Shown here one piece after another: positions 58,003 to 64,000 of a DNA stretch of 64,000 nt. A program made the position numbers and the translations under genes. This DNA is from Eleusine coracana subsp. coracana. Lineage: Eukaryota > Streptophyta > Magnoliopsida > Poales > Poaceae. The notes beneath the pieces are model-generated. The model had not been told where the DNA came from, searched no databases, and saw only the letters and a program-made list of their open reading frames with translations. Where the stretch lies: NCBI GenBank assembly GCA_032690845.1, contig CM064426.1:47783417-47847416 (forward strand). The letters run 5' to 3'. How positions within the stretch are numbered: position 1 is the stretch's first letter; each line of letters opens with the position of its first letter.

Positions 58003-58600
58003 ACCGGACTATCAAGGGGGTCTAGGTCATGTCTCTTAGGTCACACTAGTTGGTGATGTGCATGGATGCTCAGTGAAATCAGATGCACTAGGTGATGGCG
58101 GAGAAGCCAAGGAGCTATTGGAAGAAGCCGGGAAACAAAGTCAAGAGGAGATGAGGAGTTTCAGCTTCTACAGGTAAAGACGGGACTGATAGGTCTTGGA
58201 AACCGGACGGTTCGGTGATCAGAGGGAAATTCACTACAGAGAAGATGTTGGACACGAGGAATTCTGTTGGTGGAAGAACTATAGAGACCGGACAGTCCGG
58301 TGTGCAGACCGAACGGTCCGGTCTATATGGAGATGGTTTGGACAGATGTGGAAGCATTGACAATGTCTCTGTTTGGAGAAACAAGAGAAGAGACCGGACT
58401 GTATGGTCATCAGGGGAGGCGACAGAACACATAGAAGAAGTTTCTGTTGGGACCCAGATTTATAAAGACAGGATGGTCCGGTCAGTAGACCGGACTGTCC
58501 GGTCAGTATGGAGGAAACAACGGATAGAGAGCAATGGCTCTGGAGGAGTCGACCGGTGGAGACCGGATTGTCCGGTCTGGACAGTGACCGGATTATCAGA
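58003..58600. repeat. Cluster of ACCGGAC/GTCCGGT palindromic motifs
   Basis: At least eight copies, alone or as inverted pairs such as ACCGGACAGTCCGGT (58287) and ACCGGACTGTCCGGT (58489). They lie upstream of the LTR TATA box, the place for LTR control elements; a role is not shown. Confidence 0.75.
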
Positions 58601-58655
58601 TCAGTATGTCCAGAGAGATTGTTTCGTGGAGCAATGGCTAGTTTGAGGTTGGAAG

Positions 58656-58666
58656 CCTATATAAAC
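58656..58666 (+). promoter_or_regulatory. TATA box of the SIRE-type LTR
   Basis: CCTATATAAAC, placed downstream of the palindrome cluster. Confidence 0.55.
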
Positions 58667-59352
58667 TCGTTGTTGGGGTCTTGGAGACTGGCTTTGGCCA
58701 TTGGGATTGCTGGGAGCATCTATTGGGAGCCAAAGGGCCAAGAGAGGAGCACTAGGAGAGGGTATTGGATATCTTGAGAGTGCTAGTGAGAGTAACATGA
58801 GCATTGATGCACATCTAAGGCTAGGGTGTCCTTGAGGGTGTGATCTAGGTTGTTACTCTTGGTCTATGGTGAGACCTAGACCAGTTCGGTGTTAGTGATC
58901 GAGCCTATCATGATTTGTTGTGAAGGCTGTCACACAGTTATACACGATTTGAGCCCGCCGGTGAAAGGGGCATCGCTAGTGAGTGCCCATGTCAGCTCGG
59001 GAAGTTTGACAAGTTCTCGAGGGAGGCGAGCTTGTGCTTTGTGCAGCAGTGACGCACACCGTGTCTTCACTCTAGGAGTGATTGCGGGCTCGTGGGCGAG
59101 AACTCCACTTGGTGGCGGGAGGGACCGGGACTCCGATGGGAGTGGTCCAATGAGGAGTAGGGGAAGGCGCCATCCTTCCGAGACCTCGGAAAAAAATCAT
59201 GAGCCATCTCTTACTCTACTCCTTACTATGATGCTTTACTTTCCGCATTTATATACCGTGCTATTCATGCTTGTGTGCTCATCTTGCTCTAGTTTACTAC
59301 CTTGTAGACTTGCATGAATAGGCTTCTTTACTTGCTAGTAGTGCTTAGCCTT

Positions 59353-60897
59353 TGTTGGCGGTATCTTAAGCCTAACAGGGAAAATCTGCAAGTGTACAGA
59401 TGCCGATGTAGCCTTCACCCGGGAGTATTCCAGAGTATCGATTTCCACAGGGAACAAGTAGAGTGTCACTCCTAATCTATCAAGTTCTAGTGATAAAGGG
59501 AGCAGAACAAAGTATATACTATAGGGAGAAGAAGTCCCTGGGCCGGGCAATCTAATGTAGTGAACCTTCTCCAAGTAACTTAGTGAAAATTCTATTTCCA
59601 AATATATACTTCGGGGCACGATAACGATCCACAGGTAAGGGTTGGTAACTAACCTCATGTACTAGTGGGCACGTTAACGCTAGACAACCCTGCTTGAGAC
59701 TTCCCGAACATGGTGAAATTCAATATTGGACAGACAGGACTGTCACCACCTGCCGCCTACCACACAGCCCGTGGGGACGAATGCAAACCCAGGAAAGCTT
59801 AAACACCACATCTAAATATAGACTTTCATACCAGTTCTAGAATTGGTAAACATAACAAGATAATGCTACAAAGTAATAAAAAGTTATGCACGAGGATTCC
59901 GCAGAATAAAAGGATTGAAATACTCACTTTATTACTTGGGCGAGAATTCTACTATATGTTACTCGGCCCCGAAGATGAGGGAGATTACTCACGCAGGAGC
60001 TTCAATCCCTGAGGGGCAAGTTGAAGGAGCCAGCATTCTGAACTCCTCCTCCTACACCTCTACTCTTCTACTTGGGTAAAACTTGGGACTAATGCTTATT
60101 TCTTCTCTATTCCTTCTCACTTCTGCCGAATTCCCCCTCTATTTATAAGTGGCGAAGACTTGGTGGGTACTTGTAGGTGAGGGAGAGTCGGTGGGCAAAA
60201 GTTCCCCCGCCGGGCGGCAACCCAGGCTGGGCGGCGACACGATTGAGTCGGTTTCCAACCGCCTTCCCTCGGACGGCTCAGATTTGGTCCAGATGACAGT
60301 TGTTGGGTCGGTTTTCAACCTCCTTATCCACTTGGCATCGGTTGGCATGATGGGCCAAGTGGGCTGGACACCCCAGGAGGAAAACTCCCAGGCCGAGCGA
60401 CGGGTTAGGCCGGGCAACCTGTGCCGGGCGATGGCCCATTTTTGGTGCCAACCCCCTCCGGGTCATGTCTTCACTTATCCAAGTTGTGCCACGTGGATGC
60501 CTCCTTTACTTCTCCACTTTTTACCGTCCTTAGTGGAGTGTTTTGCAGGGTCGGCTAGGTCGGATAGTTTAGCCTGATGAGACTCTGTTTTAACCAGCCG
60601 GGTGGCTGATTTCAGCCTGATATGACCCTGTCGGCTGAGTTCTGATTTCAGCCATCGCGACCCTGCCCAGGCCCTGATTTCAGCCTCATTCGACCCTGTC
60701 GGCCGGTGGCAGGATCGGCCGACGAGGCGTTTCTTCATGTTTTTACCTAATTTTGGCCCTTTTGAACCTGCAAACACATATATCACCAAAACTCGTGGAA
60801 CTTTATTAGTTTAAACAAATATTCATGAAACTTTGGTCTTTACCTTGCATTTCCCGACCGGTTGGTGGCCGATATTGGATTTTAAGGGCCACCAACA
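59353..60897 (-). repeat. Solo LTR of the non-autonomous Tat/Athila-like family
   Basis: 1,545 bp, TGTTGGCGG...CCACCAACA, with perfect TSD GCCTT (59348-59352 and 60898-60902). It aligns along its length with the LTRs at 29680-31313 and 34851-44195, including CACCCGGGAGTATTCCAGAG and the GACCCTGTCGGC repeats, but has a shorter and different GC-repeat block (60205-60440). No interior follows, so unequal or intra-element LTR recombination removed it. Orientation is given by analogy with the full element. Confidence 0.95.
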
Positions 60898-61077
60898 GCC
60901 TTTATACTTGATCACTAGCATGTATTGGAGTTGCTTTTGGTTGATTGATCACCCTAGTATGTATTGTGCTACTCATGCTTGTATGCTTTCTATATGCTTG
61001 TTGATCTAGTAGCTTTGCTTGAGTAGAACTCCTTGCTAGCTAGTTGTTTGCTTCCGCGTATCTTTGGTAACTAGCTT

Positions 61078-61277
61078 GCATAGGAGTTGTATTGCCATTG
61101 TGTGATCCACTAGTATGCTTAGCTTGTTGTTCCTTCCATAGGACTATTATCTTGGTAGTGTGATCACCACTAGGATTGCATAGGAGTTGTATTGCCTTTG
61201 TGTGATCCACTAGTATGCTTAGGTTGTTGTTCCTTTCATAGGTTCATTATCTTGCTAGTGTGATCACCACTAGGATT
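61078..61277. repeat. 100-bp tandem repeat in the SIRE-type LTR
   Basis: Two copies of a unit starting GCATAGGAGTTGTATTGCC (61078 and 61178), with few differences; a third partial start follows at 61278. Confidence 0.9.
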
Positions 61278-61354
61278 GTGTAGGAGTTGTTTTGAGTGGT
61301 CGGTTTTAGGAATTAGCGAATTTGGTACATAGTGTGAGTTCCCGATTCCCCCCC

Positions 61355-64000
61355 TGAGGCGCCCCTTCCTGGAGGATCGAGGTCCCGTAGGTGCTGATAT
61401 TGCAGACACTTGATAATGCAACAATGATCCAAATTTAAGTATAGTTATTACATCAAAGGGCAGCAGAAATACAAGTTCATAATGTTTTGAAAAATAACGG
61501 AAGCAAAGTAATGATAAGAACTACGAACTCGACGATACAACATGGTGATGATTCATGCCCGAGGAACCATCACTCTAGTAGCACACAATAGTCACTACGG
61601 CGGCAGGTCATACTCCCAGTGTGCAGTCCAACCCTCAGGGATATGCACATCCCAAGGCAACACATCTACAGGCAATTCTATTTCTTCAGTACCTAAAAAC
61701 CACATAAGCATAAAGCCTGAGTACTAATTGCTCAACAAGACTTACCCGTCGAACACCTAGAAAGACTCACACTAAGGAACCTATTAGGTAGCTTGTTTAA
61801 AAGACTCACACTAAGGAACCTATTAGTTCTATCAAATTTTTATTTGTCAATTTAATTGGGTAGAGCATAAATGTAACTTTAGTGAAGCAACATAAGATAA
61901 TAAAACAATACATAAAAGTAAGTACAACATAAGGACAATAATAAGAATGATAACCAGCAATAATCAATATACTTCCAATTCCAAATATCATGTGCAACTA
62001 CGTGACGACTCAGTGACCAAGCGGTACTCATTACTACGAGGGACAACAATTGCAATTGATTTACACCAGCTGGGAAAAACCCGAGATACACGACACATAC
62101 GCACCAATTAAGGTTGTATACGGCAACCTTTCGTAAGAAAAGCACCCACACCTCAGACCGGGTGTGGTGACGTTGAGTGAGCATGCCGTTCTGCCAACAG
62201 TACTTCACGGTATGAACCACCCACTCCAGCAGCAGAAGGGTCAATGACCAACACACCTTAACCGTCTTTAATGCAAGTGACCTTTAATGCTACGTTGGTT
62301 TACTAGTGCCCATAAACTAGCATGTATTCGGTACTGTTCAATACTTGACCAAGGGGCCGACCACGTACGGGTCCTAGGGTGGGCAAGGCAGGGCTACCAT
62401 AGTCAACACCCATGTGTGGCTACAACCTACACATGCATAATTCCCTGCCCAGCCATACATCAAAAGGAATCTTCTTTTATTAAGTTCATAATTAGTGACC
62501 AAGTTCATTCCTTAGTAATCATGATATCTACCGAGATTTATTAATTACTAAGCATAGCATTTAGTACCGATCCTACTAAGGTTCTAATAACAGAAGCATA
62601 GGTCATTTGGGGTACATGCAAGGTGGATTTCAATCAACTCCTAAGATCTAATGCAACAAAATATACACAGATACTAATAGTGATAAAAACTAGCAAAACT
62701 TTTAAAAGGCTAATGCAAACCGGGGCTTGCCTGGATCCATGCAAGTGTTTGCAACTCCAACTTCCTGCTCTTCGGGCTCTTGGTCCTGCTAGACGTGGGT
62801 CCTGCTTCTGGTGTCGTTACCTATTGATGAACAATGGATTTAACGGTATTATTGCAACACCGTCACATGCAATGATATGATGGATACATATTGCGTTAGT
62901 GATTTGGCGCTAACAATCTTATTAACGAGTTCTCAAAGCCATATGTTTCAAAGAAACAAATTTTATGTGGTTTAACCATTTAATTAGGGTTAACCATTTA
63001 ATTAGGGTTGTTATAGTTTTAGGAACAAATAAGCAATTAAAATAATAAACCATTGGTTCTGGACTTGAACAATTTATCATAAACAGGGACATATATGCAC
63101 TTTATATTAACCAAGTTATTCAAGTTAGAGCATTAAATAATTAATTGAGTATGAAATATTGCAAAATTATCTTAACCAAAAATCATGGTGATGTATTAAC
63201 AAGAAATAACAGTGCATGTAAAAGATTAGAATTAAATTCCATTCCCAGAATTATTAAGGAATTAATTAGTGTTTACAAAAGTTATTTAATTAACTAAAAT
63301 ATATTGATAGGTACAGCTGGTTATCATTTTTTATTAAATTAAAGCAAATTATTATGAATCTAACACAATTGGTTTGAGGTCATTTGGACTTAAAATGAAT
63401 TTACTTTGCATTTTAGAAGTTCTCAACATTTCCTAACATTTTCTAGATATTGAACAATTAAGTCATCGCTGAGTCAGTGCCGCGTCAGCGCCTCGTGGCA
63501 GCCACAGCTCGGCTGCTAGTCGGCTTCGCTGGAGCGCGGCGTCGCGTGGCCGGAGCTCACCGGAGGGCTTGCCGTAGGGCGCGTCGAGCGGCAAAAGTCG
63601 CCGCAAAACCAGAAACGTGATGTGCGCATTAAGGCGAGCACGAAGGATGGGTTTTCGGGGTCGGAAACTCACCGGAGATGGCCGGCGTCAAGCAGCGGCA
63701 GAAGGGAGAGGTTTGGCGGTGTCGCGTTTAATACTCGGGGCCGAAACCTGGGCTCCGCTGCCGCGCACAGCTTCACGGTGACGCCATGAAGCGCGGCATC
63801 AGGTAGGACTGTGATGATGTGGACCGGAATGTAGAGCTCATCGTGGAGCGGCCTCGCCAAGATCGGTGATGGCAGGATCGGGGAAAACCAAGGTGCCGGC
63901 GGCTCTACTGGAGGAACCAGGAAAAACATGGGTTCAGAGAGATGCGCAGAGGGCTTGCGCTTGCGCGCGAAGTGGAATGGGGCGAGTAGGCTCACCGGAT
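61355..64000 (-). repeat. Minus-strand Tekay-like LTR, cut by the window end
   Basis: Same family as 28876-47290: TGAGGCGCCCCTTCCTGGAG here against TGTGGCTCCCCTTCCCGGAG there, then collinear through AGCAGCAGAAGGGTCAATGA (62228) to the GC-rich block that starts near 63460. There is no primer-site complement before 61355; the left neighbour is the SIRE LTR. This end is therefore the outer border of a minus-strand element (3' LTR or solo LTR). The rest lies beyond the window. Confidence 0.8.

Larger units (their letters stand above)
57708..61354 (+). repeat. SIRE-type Copia LTR, interrupted and truncated
   Basis: The pieces are 57708-59352 and 60903-61354. It starts at TGTAAGGTTCATG, contains many ACCGGAC/GTCCGGT motifs (58003-58600), a TATA box (58658), repeats in its 3' part, and ends in GATTCCCCCCC (61344-61354), where a Tekay-like LTR has inserted. 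This layout (long LTR, ACCGGAC-type palindromes in U3, C-run near the end) is typical of SIRE/Maximus elements in grasses. The internal domain is not in the window. The ORFs within (58215-58646, 58889-59317) are chance frames. Confidence 0.65.

Noticed and set aside
58003..58600. CRISPR-like spacing of short repeats
   Set aside because: Repeats are short, inverted, irregularly spaced and imperfect, in a plant LTR context; there are no cas genes.
58215..59317. Frames of 143 and 142 codons
   Set aside because: They lie in a SIRE-type LTR with palindromic ACCGGAC repeats; no motif, no conservation expected.

Overview
The window looks like repeat-rich plant nuclear DNA, most probably from a grass. 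The reasons are the TE families present (Tekay-like and CRM-like chromoviruses, a SIRE-type Copia LTR, a CACTA element, a Stowaway MITE, a Mutator-like element) and a spliced pseudogene of the grass 'Transposase_24' type. I found no intact host gene, no tRNA or rRNA gene, no CRISPR array and nothing bacterial. Almost all long reading frames are broken transposon genes or chance frames in GC-rich LTR sequence.

Layout from left to right. 1-5085: a Copia (SIRE-type) LTR-like sequence split by a 4.0-kb non-autonomous CACTA element (696-4698, TSD TTT) that carries a promoter-like segment and a GC-rich gene fragment. 5170-10232: a decayed multi-exon Transposase_24 pseudogene whose 3-kb intron holds a possible Helitron. 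10373-24641: a complete but dead 14.3-kb Tekay-like Ty3/gypsy element with 3.7-kb LTRs, TSD CATAG, iMet primer site, coiled-coil ORF, gag-pol and polypurine tract. 24727-25065: a minus-strand hypothetical ORF. 25178-27671: a 2.5-kb Harbinger-like non-autonomous element.

27675-47290 is a three-level nest. A minus-strand Tekay-like LTR plus leader (28876-47290 and 27675-28875) was hit by a minus-strand non-autonomous Tat/Athila-like element (29680-44195, TSD GTGGT). That element's 5' LTR was then hit by a plus-strand CRM-clade chromovirus (34922-42690, TSD CGGGA). 47291-48030 is a LINE 3' fragment.

49190-53009 is a broken minus-strand Copia element. Its gag is split by a gypsy solo LTR (49289-51927), which itself contains another solo LTR (50425-51699). 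A rearranged second copy of the Copia leader and its flank lies at 56163-57707. Between the two copies are a 914-bp Mutator-like element (9-bp TSD), a Stowaway MITE and an 80-bp TA microsatellite. 57708-61354 is a SIRE-type Copia LTR containing a solo LTR (59353-60897, TSD GCCTT) of the same family as the 29680-44195 element. It is cut at 61355 by another minus-strand Tekay-like LTR that runs off the window.

Nothing here works as a cooperative gene system. The useful content is a stratified record of insertions. Target-site duplications give the relative order, two solo-LTR families show LTR-LTR recombination, and many premature stops in the coding parts fit C-to-T decay of silenced DNA. No clearly new biological system is evident. 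The less ordinary items are the internally LTR-like non-autonomous element, the rearranged Copia/flank duplication, and the promoter-carrying CACTA.
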